Shown here: in pieces, positions 1-9,489 of the stretch
How positions within the stretch are numbered: the stretch's first letter is position 1
Layout: every line of letters begins with the position of its first letter
From: an uncultured Clostridia bacterium
GTDB lineage: Bacteria > Bacillota > Clostridia > Christensenellales > Borkfalkiaceae
NCBI GenBank assembly: GCA_947629575.1
Contig: CANREF010000010.1
Span: 1 to 51,345, forward strand
DNA length: 51,345 bases
Direction of reading: 5' to 3'
Translations under genes and position numbers: made by a program
The notes under the pieces: model-generated
Databases searched by the model: none
The model's input: only the letters and a program-made list of their open reading frames with translations
What the model was told of the DNA's origin: nothing

Positions 1-21
1 TGAAAAATCGTTGCCGATGAT

Positions 22-50
22 TTGCCTTTTTGTTTGAAGGGTGGTATAAT
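22..50 (+). promoter_or_regulatory. Sigma-A-type promoter of the M18 aminopeptidase
   Basis: TTGCCT at 22-27, 17-bp spacer, TATAAT at 45-50. It lies just ahead of the start at 84 and rules out the longer reading frame that would begin at 30, because that start precedes the -10 box. Confidence 0.7.
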
Positions 51-83
51 GGTGGTATAAAAAAGAAAAAACGGAGGACGGTT

Positions 84-1484
84 ATGTCTGAAAAGAAGAG
101 CAAGGGGCAGGAGCTTCAGAAGGAGCTCTCCTATAAAAAGCGCAACTACTACGAGACCGCGGATAAGGCCGAAAAGAAGGCGATATTCGACTATGCCGAG
201 GGCTACAAGAATTTCCTCGACGCTGCCAAGACTGAGCGCGAGGCGTGCGATTTCGCCGTTTCATTGGCGAAAGAGAGGGGATTTACCGAATATTGCTTCG
301 GCGATGCGCTGACGGCGGGCGACAAAAAATATTTTGTCAACCGCGGAAAGTCGGTCGTCGTCTTCCGCGTGGGCACGAAGAATATCGAGGAAGACGGGCT
401 TCGCATCATCGCTTCCCATATCGACGCTCCCCGTATCGACATCAAGCAGAATCCGCTCTATGAGGACAGCGGCATGGCGTTTTTCAAGACGCACTACTAC
501 GGCGGCATCAAGAAGTACCAATGGACGGCGATCCCGCTCGCCCTTCACGGCGTGATCGTGCTCAAAGACGGCACGAAGCGCACTCTCCGCGTGGGCGAGA
601 GCCCCAAAGACCCCGTGTTCTATATCAACGATCTTCTTCCCCACCTCGGCGGGGAGCAGATGAGCGGGAACGCGGGCAAGCTCATTCAGGGCGAACAGCT
701 CAATGTCGTCGTCGGCGGAATGCCCTATGACGACAAGGAAGTCTCGGATAAGATAAAACTCGGCGTGCTTGCCCTTTTGAACAAGCAGTACGGCATCTGC
801 GAGGAAGACCTTCTCTCCGCCGAACTCTCCGCCGTGCCCGCCTATCCCGCCCGCGACATCGGCTTTGACCGTGCGCTCATCGGCGCATATGGGCATGACG
901 ACAGAGTTTGCGCCTATCCCGCCCTTACCGCCGTTTTGGACAACGAGAGCGAACACACGGTGCTCGCGATGCTCGTGGACAAGGAGGAGATCGGCAGCGA
1001 GGGGACGACGGGCATCCAATGCAAGGTGTACGAGGACCTCATGGAGGAGATCGCTCTGGCGCTCGGCGCGAATTTCCGCAAAGTCCGTGCGGCCTCCAAG
1101 TGCCTCTCTTCGGACGTTACGGCGGCGTACGACCCCAACTTTGCGAGCGTGTATGAACCGATGAATTCGGCGATGCTCTCCTGCGGAACGGCGATGTGCA
1201 AGTTCACGGGAGCGCGTGGCAAGAGCGGCAGCAACGACGCCAATGCAGAATTTGTGGGCGAAGTGCGCAGGATGTTCGCAGAGAACGACGTCGTGTGGCA
1301 GACCGCGGAACTTGGCAAGGTAGACGCGGGCGGCGGCGGAACGGTCGCCAAATTCATGGCGCAGCTCAATATCGACACCGTAGATCTCGGCGTGCCCGTC
1401 ATCTCCATGCACGCGCCGTGGGAGCTCGTCTCCAAGGCGGACGTCTACAGCAATTACAAGGCGTTTCTCGCCTTTATGAAGTGA
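84..1484 (+). CDS. M18 family aminopeptidase (aspartyl aminopeptidase type)
   Basis: A 466-residue cytosolic zinc aminopeptidase of the M18 family, which removes N-terminal (often acidic) residues from peptides. The family's metal and catalytic signature is visible: the SHIDAPR histidine motif near residue 110, a GHDDRVC aspartate motif in the middle, the DKEEIGSEG glutamates, and a C-terminal SMHAPWE histidine. Length fits the family (about 430-480). ATG at 84 is chosen because GGAGG lies about 7 bases upstream; a frame-extending ATG at 30 has no ribosome binding site and precedes the promoter's -10 box. It is a single-gene unit ended by the hairpin at 1531-1558, convergent with the next gene. 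Family assignment is secure; the preferred substrate is not visible. Confidence 0.93.
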   Translation: MSEKKSKGQELQKELSYKKRNYYETADKAEKKAIFDYAEGYKNFLDAAKTEREACDFAVSLAKERGFTEYCFGDALTAGDKKYFVNRGKSVVVFRVGTKNIEEDGLRIIASHIDAPRIDIKQNPLYEDSGMAFFKTHYYGGIKKYQWTAIPLALHGVIVLKDGTKRTLRVGESPKDPVFYINDLLPHLGGEQMSGNAGKLIQGEQLNVVVGGMPYDDKEVSDKIKLGVLALLNKQYGICEEDLLSAELSAVPAYPARDIGFDRALIGAYGHDDRVCAYPALTAVLDNESEHTVLAMLVDKEEIGSEGTTGIQCKVYEDLMEEIALALGANFRKVRAASKCLSSDVTAAYDPNFASVYEPMNSAMLSCGTAMCKFTGARGKSGSNDANAEFVGEVRRMFAENDVVWQTAELGKVDAGGGGTVAKFMAQLNIDTVDLGVPVISMHAPWELVSKADVYSNYKAFLAFMK

Positions 1485-1530
1485 TGGAATAGACAGGCTC
1501 GGGCTGCGAACGCAACTTCAGAGCAAATTT

Positions 1531-1558
1531 TAAGGGAGGCAATTTCTTGCCTCCCTTA
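1531..1558. terminator. Bidirectional intrinsic terminator
   Basis: Perfect 12-bp stem (TAAGGGAGGCAA / TTGCCTCCCTTA) with a TTTC loop, followed by TGTTTTG on the plus strand and preceded by AAATTTT, which is AAAATTT on the minus strand. It separates the convergent aminopeptidase and giant lipoprotein genes. Confidence 0.75.
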
Positions 1559-1585
1559 TGTTTTGTCCCGAAGGGGAAACGCAGA

Positions 1586-4500
1586 TCAGAGCGTGCCTGC
1601 CCGCGTCCTTCTCCAATAGCCTTGATAGAAGGTCGTGAGCATTCCTGCCGCCTGCCCATCATTGGCAAGAACGTCGTCGTGCCAGCGTCCCATGCCCATA
1701 CCGCCGTTGGCGTAGGTCGTGCAGAAGTACTGTACGCCCGTTTGACGGTCGTTCACAGCGCCTTCAAAATGCGCCGCCTTGAGCTGGGTACAGCCCGTAA
1801 ACGCCTGTTCGCCTATCCAATACATCTCCCGAGGGATGAACACGTAGGTGAGCTCGGTGCAGTTCATGAAGGCCTTGGGGCTGATCGTAACTGTCCCTTT
1901 CTTCACATTTATCCTGCCGCCCGCCGTGCCGATCTTTTCGTTGTTTGCCGCGATGAGGTGATTGTCGATGTAGAGAAGTCCGTCTTCCGTCCAATTCTCC
2001 GCCGTGTTGTAAAACGCCGTGCCGTCGAACGCTCCCTCGCCGATGTAGGTGACGGTATCGGGAATGACGATGTTGGCGAGGTTGGTACAATCCTTGAAGG
2101 CATACGCGCCGATGGAAGTGATGTTTTCGGGGATGTGCACGGTGACGAGATCGTCGTTATCGCGGAATGTCCCGGCGGGGATCGCCGTGACTTCGGCGGG
2201 GAATTCGGGATTATCGAGCGCCTTTTCGATGTGGAAGTTTTCGACGATGCCGAGGGGGCTCGAATAGTCGTTCCCAAAGACGATGGACAGCCAATCGCGA
2301 AGAGCGCCCTGATAGTGCAGATCGCGGATGGGGCTGCAATTTTTGAACGCGTCGTTTCCGACCGACACTACCGTATTCGGGATCGTGAGAGAGGAGATCC
2401 CCGTGCAGCCCTCAAAGGCGCTGTTTCCGATGGAGATGGTCTCCGCGGCGACGGTGAATTCTCCGCTGTACTCGGGCTTCACCTTGATGAGATGCTTGCC
2501 GATGTAGAGGGCGATCCCGTTCGTCCAGTGGGAGGGAGTATTGTAATGCACCGTGTCGACAAAGGCGTTCGCGCCGATGACGACGAGGCTGTCGGGAATA
2601 TCCTCGGGCAGGAAATCGAGCCTGTTGTGCATAAAGCCGTTCGCCTCGATGGTGGAAAGTTTGTTCGTTTCACCGAAGGGGAAACTCTCGAGGGCAGTAA
2701 AGCTGAATGCGCTGTACCTGATCGTCGTAAGAGCGATCTCGCTCTCGCCCGAGGCAAAACTCACGCTCGTAAGCGATCTGCAATTTCCGAAGGCGCTGTC
2801 GCCGATCGTGAGAAGCCCTCTCGGAAGTTCAACCGACTCGACGGAGGTATTATTGTAGAACGCGAATTTTCCGATCTCGCGGACGGGGAAGGTGTTATAC
2901 GTTTCGGGAATGATGATATGCTTGGCATTCAAAACGTTCTCGTCGCTCTTCACCATGTATGCCGTTCCGCCTGCGATCGCTTCATAGATGAGCCCGTCCG
3001 TTTCACAGACGCTGCAGATGTTGCTCTCGCTGAAATCGTGGGGGGCTTTGGAGGTCACTTCACAGCGCTTGCAGTAACTGTCGTGGTGGGTCTCCGTCCG
3101 ATCCGTGACTTCCCAGAGATGCCCGAGCGCGGGCGCTTCGATCTCGCTGTGGTCATAGCCGCAGGTCTCGCACCACGTTCTCTCGCTCTTGGGGGATTCG
3201 CAGGTCTGATCGGTGATCGCCCGATTGAGGCTGCACGGCTGCGTCTCCGAGACGCCGCACCCGGTGCGTCTGCAATAGTGGGAATGGGTCTTTCCGCTCT
3301 CGGAAGGCGCCCAGTCGGACCAGTCGTGCATGAGCTGTGAAGTCTCGCCCACGCCGACCGAATAGCCGCAGTCCATACAGATCTTGCCCGTCTTCCCGCC
3401 GCTCGTACAGGTCGCGGCGACGCTCAGGTCTAAGAGCTCGCACGGGCGGGATTCCGTTTCGCTGCAATCGGCGCGGCGGCAGGTACGGCTGTGCCAGCCC
3501 GCCTTGTTCTCCATCGGCTTCCAGCCGTCCTCGCCGTGTTCTCCGAAGTCGTGCCCGAGCATGGGCAGCACTTGGATATCGTATGCCGTGCAGGTGAGGC
3601 AGATGCCCACCGAACGGCCGTTCGCGGTACAGGTCGCGGGCGTCGTCTCATATTTGAATTCGCAAGACCGTATGTCGGCGGCGCCACAGACGGTGCAGAG
3701 GCGGCGGTGCTGTTTGTCGCCGATCGATTCGTAGCTGCGCGCCCACTGATGTCCGCTCGCGAGGGTGGGGTCGCCCGTATATTCGCCTCCGCATGTTTTA
3801 CACACATATTCGGTGTATCCGCCCGCCTGACAAGTGGCGGGAACGATGCGTTTGACATTGCCCGAGCAAGGTCCGCTGATCGTCTCTTCACAACCGCGGC
3901 GGATGCAGACGGCGGAGTGGGTCGCTGTCTCGAAGTCGAAGGTATACTGTCCGTAATGATGCCCGAGCGGATCGGTGAAGGAGTCTTCATAGACGTATTT
4001 GCAGACGCTGCAAGTGTGGATGTGCTTTCCGCCGCCGGTGCAGGTCGCCTCGACGTGCACTTCGTCGTAGCCGCACAGCTGGTATTCCTCCTCGGAACAG
4101 ACGGTGCAGATCATGAGGTGCTGCTTTTTGTCCTTTGACATCTCCTTGAGCGTCCACCGGTGGGCGCTGTTCTCCTTTTGGCGAACGGTCTCGGAGGTGT
4201 ATTTACAGTAGGTACAAGTTTTGCGGATATGTTCGGTGGTGCAGTTGTCCGAAAGAACGGTCGTCTCATAGCTGCACTGTTCGTTGACGGTGGTGCGGCA
4301 GGAAGTACAGGTGCGGCTGTGCTGCCCGTTCTCATTGCTCTGCCAGCTCTCGGGGAAGGTGTGCTCCTTCTTCTCCGTTTTATTGTTGTCGTAGTAATAT
4401 CTGCAATGCTTACAGGTATTGCGGGTATATCCGCCGCTCGTGCAGGTCGCCTCAACGACCTTTTGTTCATAGGAACAGCGCTCGGAGGCGATATGCCCCT

Positions 4501-7500
4501 TGTCGTTGTTGCAGATGTGGTAGTGGGTGCCGTTCCTGCCGGAGATCCAATTGCCCCAGCTGTGGCCGAGCTGCGGTATTTCTTCGCCCCTGTATTCGTC
4601 ATGGCATTCGGGGCAGGTGAAGGTCGTGAATCCGCCGCTCGTGCAGGTCGCCGCCGTCTTGACGCCCGTATAGCTGCATTCCGTCCGTTTGATCTTCCCG
4701 TCGGGCGCGTCGCACGCGTCGCCGCGGCGGCAGGTCTGCGTATGCGCCCTGTGATCGCCGTCGGGCACGGGTTCGCCGTAGTCGCAGCCGAGGGGCTCGC
4801 CGATGGTGCGGCGGGACGCCTCATTGCCGCAGAGGGTACAGGTCTTGGTCTCCACCGCCGCAAGCGCGCAGGTGGGGGAAGTGACATGCTCGTCGAGCAC
4901 GCAGTTTTCATAGTCTTTGTCGTTGCAGACGGAGCAGGTCTGATAGTGCTGCGACCGCTGCGCGTCGTACACCCATTTTCCGTCGTAGGAATGACCGAGG
5001 GAGGGGAGATCGTCTCCGTTCTCCACATGACCGCACACGTCGCAGATGGAACTCACTTTGCCCGCCGCCGTGCAGGTCGGATGAGAGGTCTTATCGACCA
5101 TGTTGTGCGACTTTTCCTCCTCGCGGAAGGTGCATTCTTCTACGGTACATTCGCGGTAGTGTCCCGTGGGGGTGATGAGATAGCCGCTGAGGGTATGTTC
5201 GATCATGGAGATCTCCTGCTCGGTAGCCCCCTTGCAGAGGTCGCAGATCTGCCGCGAAACGCCCGCTTTGTAGCAGGTAGGATCGGTGATCTCGTAGGAG
5301 AAGGTCTCGCAGTTTCCCTCCTGCCGCCCCTCTCCGCAGACGGAGCAAAGGCGGTAGTGACCCGTCTTTCCCTCCGCATAGTTCTCTGCGGGAGTCCATT
5401 CGGCGGGATAGGTGTGCCCGTTGGCGAGGGTCTCGGCGTCCTTGTACGAATATTGGCAGTCGAGACAGGTATGGGTGGTATAGCCGGCTGTCGTACAAGT
5501 CGGCTTCGTGACGTCAGGATCGCCGTAATTGCAGTTCTGCGCGATGACGATCGAACAGGAATTGCAGCGGTGGCTGTGCGTTCCCGGTTCTGCTTCAACG
5601 GGCTTCCAGCTGTCGAAGTCGTGCGCGATCATGTCCGTTTCCCGCTCCCGCTTGGTGTAGGAACAGCTCTCCACGGTGCAGGTGAAGGTGGTGTACCCTT
5701 TCGCCGTGCAGGTGGGCGCGGTCACCGTCCCGTTGTCGAAGGTGCAATCGCGGACGTCACGGGTATTGCAGCCGTACAGACAGGTGGCGGCGTGGTGTCC
5801 CTCGTTATCGGAGAGGTAAGAACCCCAGAGGTGGGGGATCTCGGGAAGGGTCTCCTTGAGATAGGAGTGCTCGCAGACGGTACAGGTCGCGGTCACAGAG
5901 CCCGCTGTGGTACAGGTGGCGGGCACGGTGTGATCGGCGAAGATACAATCCTGTTCGTCGCGGTCTTCGCAAGTTTCGCAGAGGCGGTAGTGGACATTGC
6001 CCTTTTCTGCGTCATAGATGTATTTTGCGGGATAGGTGTGCCCGAATGCGTCCACGTGATCGCCGGTATAGCTGTCGCTGCAGCGTTCGCAGGTGTAGGT
6101 GGTGTAGCCGTCCGTCGTACAGGTGGCGTCCGTCTTTATCGACGAATGCGTGCATTCTTCTACCGAAATGTGGTTGGGATCGTTCTTGCAATGGACGACA
6201 TGGTGCAGTCTGTCCGTGCTCTTCTCCACACTGCCATTTACAAAGTCGTGTCCAAGTTTCTCTTCTCCCTCTTCAAAGAGGACATAGTTGCACTTTTCGC
6301 AGGTGTGGGTAGTGTAGCCGTTCTCCATGCAGGTGGGCATATGGACGTCGGCTGCGCCGAAGCTGTCCGCGCAGTTCTCGACTTTACGGTGCGTTTCGTC
6401 CGTGGGAGCATTGAGACAGATCTTGAAGTGCTGTCCCTGCATATCCGAGGTCCAATCATCGGGATACCGATGCCCGAGCGCTTGAATGGTTTGCACCTTT
6501 TCGTATTCGCAGTAGGTACAGATATCTTTGATGTAGCCCGCTTCGGTACAGGTGGCGTCCTTGGTCTCGTGCTCGTCGAAGTTGCAGGGAACGGAGTCGT
6601 CGTGTTTTTCACAGCGGGTGCACACTCTCGCGTGCGTACCGTCGTGGTTGGAGGTGCGCCCGCTCCAATCGTGATTGTCTTGGTCGATGTCGATCGTCTT
6701 TCTGTTGATGTGTTCGGGATCGTATTCGCAGTGGCAGATCTCTTCGCCCTGTTCGGTACAGGTAGCGGCAAGAACGGTCTCCCATTTGTTGTCCCATTTG
6801 TGCGCGTCCGCGTCGATCCCGATCTCTTCCGTCTTGAGGACTTTCTCGCAAAGTTGGCATACTTCGCGCTTGCTCCCGGGAGCCGAGCAGGTCGGCGTGA
6901 GGGTGGTCTCCCATCTCGTCTCCACATGCCCCGTGGCGTTGATCACCCAGTCGCCCTCCCGCACTTCTTCGCCCTCCATGAAGTATTTCATGCAATAGGT
7001 GCACTGCGAATAGGCATGGTTGCCCGCCTTCTCGCATTCCGCCTTGACGGCTTCATATTCCTCGAAGTTGTGCGCCGTGGAGTCCACTTCGATGACGATA
7101 TGTTCGCGATGTCCGCATTTGGTACAGTCGTGGTATTTAGAACCCGGCGCGATGCAGGTCGCCTCACGCTCCACGGTGAAGTTGTCTGCGTCGCCGTAGT
7201 CATGCCCGGTGGCGGTGAGCACCCATTCGCCGAATTCCGCGGGCTGTTCGCCTAAGCCGTCCGAGAAGAACCTTCCGCAGTGAAGGCATTCCCAGTAATC
7301 GCTGTTTCCGTCCTCGGTGCAGCTCACTTCCTTTGCGGGATGAAGTTGGAGAGAGTGGGCGGTGAGGTCGATCTCGATCTGTTCGGTGCGCACATGATCT
7401 CCGTTGTGGCGGCAGTAGTACGTTTTGGTACCGGGCTGGGTGCAGGTGGCGGCAAGGGTTATCCTTCCGTCGTCCCAATCGTGCGCGTTTTGCTCGATGG

Positions 7501-8539
7501 GAACGGATTCCGTTCTGGTATCTTGGCAGTTGTTACAGGTGAAGGTCTTCACGCCCGCTTGAGAGCAGGTCGGCTCTTGGGTGACGTTGCCGTCGTCCCA
7601 GCTGTGCCCCGTTGCCTCGACGATCCATTCGTCCCGTTCGATCGTCGTCTTGCCCTCGTCGGAGAAGAACTTCCCGCACAGTTCGCATTCCCAATAGTCG
7701 CTGTTCCCGCTCTGGGTGCAGGATTCCTTTACGGCGGCGTGCTTTTGAAGGGAATGTCCATCGGGATCGGCGGAAATAACATCCGTCTTCGTATGTTTGG
7801 GGTCGTGACGGCATTGATAGGTGACGAGCCCTTCCTGCGAGCAGGTCGCCTTCAAAGTCACGTTGCCGCCGTCCCATTCGTGCGCGTCCTTATCTATAGA
7901 AACGGATTCCGTTCTGGTCTTTTCGCAACGGTTACAGGTGAAAGTCTTCACGCCCTCTTCAGTGCAGGTCGGCGCTTGGGTCACCCTTCCGCCGTCCCAG
8001 TCGTGCGCGTTCTCATCGATGGAAACGGATTCCGTCTTGGTCTCTTGGCAGTTGTTACAGGTGAAGGTCTTCACGCCCTCTTCTGTGCAGGTCGGCTCTT
8101 GGGTCACCCTTCCGCCGTCCCAGCTGTGTCCCGTCGCTTCGACGATCCATTCGTCCCGCTCGATCGGCGTCTTGCCTTCGTCCGAGAAGAACTTCCCGCA
8201 CAGCTCGCATTCCCAATAGTCGCTGTTCCCATTCTCTGTGCAGGACGCCTTGACGGCGGCGTGCTTTTGAAGAGAGTGCTTTTGGGGGTCTGCCGGGATG
8301 GGTTCGGTCTTTGTCTCGGTGCATCCGGAGCAAGCGAAGGTCCGTATGCCCTCCCGAGAGCAGGTCGGCTCAAGCGTCACCACGCCTTCGTCCCAATCAT
8401 GGACGTGCGGTTGCTGTTCCTCCTGCGGACCGGACGTCTGTCCTTGGTCGTCCAAAGTGGCAGGTTCGCAAGCCGCGAACGCGAAGAGCCCGCAAAATGC
8501 GGCAAGTAAAACAAGGAAGACAGTGAAGTATTTTTTCAT
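1586..8539 (-). CDS. Giant cysteine-pair-repeat lipoprotein with leucine-rich C-terminal domain
   Basis: Predicted 2317-residue surface lipoprotein. Residues 1-24 form a lipoprotein signal peptide ending FAAC (lipid-anchored C24). From about residue 30 to 1840 come about 30 copies of a 40-75 residue unit built around A/P-T-C-T-x-x-G-x-x-T-x-x-C-x-x-C, each followed by a GH-x-W/Y segment and a C-x-x-C, so the protein has well over 100 cysteines in pairs. Residues about 1855-2270 are BspA-type (LRR_5) leucine-rich repeats with IGxxAFxxCxxL motifs. ATG at 8539 is chosen for its GGGAG site and signal peptide; 13 upstream in-frame codons look unused. The cysteine pairs suggest metal-binding knuckles or disulfide-type clamps; function is unknown. 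LRR_5 proteins of gut Bacillota are often surface-exposed adhesin-like proteins. Single-gene unit with its own promoter. Confidence 0.88.
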   Translation of the reverse strand: MKKYFTVFLVLLAAFCGLFAFAACEPATLDDQGQTSGPQEEQQPHVHDWDEGVVTLEPTCSREGIRTFACSGCTETKTEPIPADPQKHSLQKHAAVKASCTENGNSDYWECELCGKFFSDEGKTPIERDEWIVEATGHSWDGGRVTQEPTCTEEGVKTFTCNNCQETKTESVSIDENAHDWDGGRVTQAPTCTEEGVKTFTCNRCEKTRTESVSIDKDAHEWDGGNVTLKATCSQEGLVTYQCRHDPKHTKTDVISADPDGHSLQKHAAVKESCTQSGNSDYWECELCGKFFSDEGKTTIERDEWIVEATGHSWDDGNVTQEPTCSQAGVKTFTCNNCQDTRTESVPIEQNAHDWDDGRITLAATCTQPGTKTYYCRHNGDHVRTEQIEIDLTAHSLQLHPAKEVSCTEDGNSDYWECLHCGRFFSDGLGEQPAEFGEWVLTATGHDYGDADNFTVEREATCIAPGSKYHDCTKCGHREHIVIEVDSTAHNFEEYEAVKAECEKAGNHAYSQCTYCMKYFMEGEEVREGDWVINATGHVETRWETTLTPTCSAPGSKREVCQLCEKVLKTEEIGIDADAHKWDNKWETVLAATCTEQGEEICHCEYDPEHINRKTIDIDQDNHDWSGRTSNHDGTHARVCTRCEKHDDSVPCNFDEHETKDATCTEAGYIKDICTYCEYEKVQTIQALGHRYPDDWTSDMQGQHFKICLNAPTDETHRKVENCADSFGAADVHMPTCMENGYTTHTCEKCNYVLFEEGEEKLGHDFVNGSVEKSTDRLHHVVHCKNDPNHISVEECTHSSIKTDATCTTDGYTTYTCERCSDSYTGDHVDAFGHTYPAKYIYDAEKGNVHYRLCETCEDRDEQDCIFADHTVPATCTTAGSVTATCTVCEHSYLKETLPEIPHLWGSYLSDNEGHHAATCLYGCNTRDVRDCTFDNGTVTAPTCTAKGYTTFTCTVESCSYTKRERETDMIAHDFDSWKPVEAEPGTHSHRCNSCSIVIAQNCNYGDPDVTKPTCTTAGYTTHTCLDCQYSYKDAETLANGHTYPAEWTPAENYAEGKTGHYRLCSVCGEGRQEGNCETFSYEITDPTCYKAGVSRQICDLCKGATEQEISMIEHTLSGYLITPTGHYRECTVEECTFREEEKSHNMVDKTSHPTCTAAGKVSSICDVCGHVENGDDLPSLGHSYDGKWVYDAQRSQHYQTCSVCNDKDYENCVLDEHVTSPTCALAAVETKTCTLCGNEASRRTIGEPLGCDYGEPVPDGDHRAHTQTCRRGDACDAPDGKIKRTECSYTGVKTAATCTSGGFTTFTCPECHDEYRGEEIPQLGHSWGNWISGRNGTHYHICNNDKGHIASERCSYEQKVVEATCTSGGYTRNTCKHCRYYYDNNKTEKKEHTFPESWQSNENGQHSRTCTSCRTTVNEQCSYETTVLSDNCTTEHIRKTCTYCKYTSETVRQKENSAHRWTLKEMSKDKKQHLMICTVCSEEEYQLCGYDEVHVEATCTGGGKHIHTCSVCKYVYEDSFTDPLGHHYGQYTFDFETATHSAVCIRRGCEETISGPCSGNVKRIVPATCQAGGYTEYVCKTCGGEYTGDPTLASGHQWARSYESIGDKQHRRLCTVCGAADIRSCEFKYETTPATCTANGRSVGICLTCTAYDIQVLPMLGHDFGEHGEDGWKPMENKAGWHSRTCRRADCSETESRPCELLDLSVAATCTSGGKTGKICMDCGYSVGVGETSQLMHDWSDWAPSESGKTHSHYCRRTGCGVSETQPCSLNRAITDQTCESPKSERTWCETCGYDHSEIEAPALGHLWEVTDRTETHHDSYCKRCEVTSKAPHDFSESNICSVCETDGLIYEAIAGGTAYMVKSDENVLNAKHIIIPETYNTFPVREIGKFAFYNNTSVESVELPRGLLTIGDSAFGNCRSLTSVSFASGESEIALTTIRYSAFSFTALESFPFGETNKLSTIEANGFMHNRLDFLPEDIPDSLVVIGANAFVDTVHYNTPSHWTNGIALYIGKHLIKVKPEYSGEFTVAAETISIGNSAFEGCTGISSLTIPNTVVSVGNDAFKNCSPIRDLHYQGALRDWLSIVFGNDYSSPLGIVENFHIEKALDNPEFPAEVTAIPAGTFRDNDDLVTVHIPENITSIGAYAFKDCTNLANIVIPDTVTYIGEGAFDGTAFYNTAENWTEDGLLYIDNHLIAANNEKIGTAGGRINVKKGTVTISPKAFMNCTELTYVFIPREMYWIGEQAFTGCTQLKAAHFEGAVNDRQTGVQYFCTTYANGGMGMGRWHDDVLANDGQAAGMLTTFYQGYWRRTRAGTL

Positions 8540-8591
8540 ATACATCTCCCAAAAAATATTTTTGCGGTCAGGCCGCAAATATCACGGGGAG

Positions 8592-8619
8592 ATTATATCA
8601 CTTTGTCGAAAAAAGTCAA
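8592..8619 (-). promoter_or_regulatory. Promoter of the giant lipoprotein gene
   Basis: On the minus strand TTGACT (8619-8614), 16-bp spacer, TATAAT (8597-8592). The 5' leader that follows holds a hairpin, TTTGCGG/CCGCAAA at 8561-8579, just before the ribosome binding site. Confidence 0.75.
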
Positions 8620-8703
8620 GATGTTTTCACAATTTATTGCCTACAAAATATTGTATATAGAGCGGTAAAAGAAAAAAGGAAGATCTCTCTCCCTTTGAAA
8701 AAC

Positions 8704-8976
8704 GAAAAAACTGTGAGGGCTTTTTTTGTTATACCCCACCGAAGCGGGAACGCGACAGGTGACTCCGACAAAGCTACCTCATGGCACACGCGCGGCTCCG
8801 TTTAGTGCTGCTGTATCCCTACCCTGACACGGTTCGCGGACGCACGTTGCATGAGACCTTGTTATCAACATTCCTTATCGCGTGCAGCCTTCCATAGGAT
8901 ATACCGAGAAAAGCGTTCGGCTCTGCTATAGCGGATTGCAGATACAGGGCACCGCTAACTCCCCACCTATCACAGC
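8704..8976 (-). ncRNA. ffs: Signal recognition particle RNA, large Gram-positive type
   Basis: Minus-strand RNA of about 270 nt. Its 5' domain carries the conserved GGGGAGTTAGCGGTGCCCTG run followed by GCAATCCGCTATAGCAG, the hallmark of Bacillus/Clostridium large SRP RNA (Alu domain). The S domain is at 8805-8830: on the minus strand TCAGG, GTA, GGGA tetraloop, TAC, AGCAGCA, which keeps the Ffh-binding internal loop. The 5' end CTGTGA pairs with the 3' end TCACAG, and a T6 tract (TTTTTTCGTTTTT) follows, so the closing helix also works as terminator. Promoter: TTGCAA (9012-9007), 17 bp, TATACT (8989-8984). The RNA pairs with Ffh to target signal-peptide proteins to the membrane. Ends are estimated to a few bases. 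Confidence 0.92.
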
Positions 8977-8983
8977 AAGATAC

Positions 8984-9012
8984 AGTATACCGCAATCGCA
9001 CAAATTTTGCAA
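8984..9012 (-). promoter_or_regulatory. Promoter of the SRP RNA gene
   Basis: Minus-strand TTGCAA (9012-9007), 17-bp spacer, TATACT (8989-8984), placing the RNA start near 8976. Confidence 0.8.
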
Positions 9013-9033
9013 CCGATTTTGCAAAAGAATTTC

Positions 9034-9372
9034 TCAAGTGCGGTTGAGCAGGGAGACGGAGAGCGTTTCGAGCTGTTTGAGCGCAAATTCCTTGGCGGCG
9101 GGCTTCAAGGTGCGGAAGAGCCGCACGAGCTCGCGCTCGTCCTGCGTGAGCGCATAGGGAAGGGGCGCGTCCTCTCTTCCCGCTAAATAGTCGAGCGTGC
9201 ACTCGAAATAATCCGCATAGGCGATGAGACTGTACAGATTGGGATCGTGGGAACGCTCATAAGCCGCTACCGTCGTCTGCCCGATGTGAAGCGCCTTGGC
9301 AAGTTCCGTCTGCGTCAGACCGTTCTCCGTGCGCAGCATTTTCAACCGTTCATTCACCGTTATCTTTTCCAT
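9034..9372 (-). CDS. XRE-family transcriptional regulator
   Basis: 112 residues. Residues 6-60 form a classic Cro/C1 helix-turn-helix (ERLKMLRTENGLTQTELAKA, then TTVAAYERS), followed by a short helical tail. It probably binds DNA as a dimer. The start ATG (9372) lies inside a perfect 40-bp palindrome (9371-9410), and on the minus strand a TGC-TAAAAT extended -10 element ends six bases before the ATG, so the mRNA may be leaderless and the palindrome an autoregulatory operator. GGGGG directly before the ATG is too close (1 base) to be a normal ribosome binding site. Target genes are not visible; the downstream SRP RNA has its own promoter. Confidence 0.88.
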   Translation of the reverse strand: MEKITVNERLKMLRTENGLTQTELAKALHIGQTTVAAYERSHDPNLYSLIAYADYFECTLDYLAGREDAPLPYALTQDERELVRLFRTLKPAAKEFALKQLETLSVSLLNRT

Positions 9373-9410
9373 GCCCCCATTTTAGCACTTTCGTGCTAAA
9401 ATGGGGGCAT
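9371..9410. promoter_or_regulatory. Perfect 40-bp palindrome over the XRE start codon
   Basis: Two 18-base arms (9371-9388, 9393-9410) that match without a mismatch around a TTTC loop; inner core TTTAGCAC/GTGCTAAA. It covers the -10 region and start codon of the minus-strand XRE gene, so it is best read as its operator, or as an RNA hairpin hiding the start. Confidence 0.7.
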
Positions 9411-9489
9411 ATTATGAATAAATTGTCATAATGCCGCTTCGCTCTCGCGACAACGGTCACCGTCCGAGCGCTGCTTCGGGCGGCAGGGT

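Noticed and set aside
261..1412. Open frame antisense to the M18 aminopeptidase
   Set aside because: No domain or start signals, and the sense gene is fully supported.
4160..7255. Open frame of about 1000 codons on the plus strand opposite the giant lipoprotein
   Set aside because: It mirrors the cysteine-repeat gene, has no promoter, ribosome binding site or recognisable domain, and its composition follows from the opposite strand.
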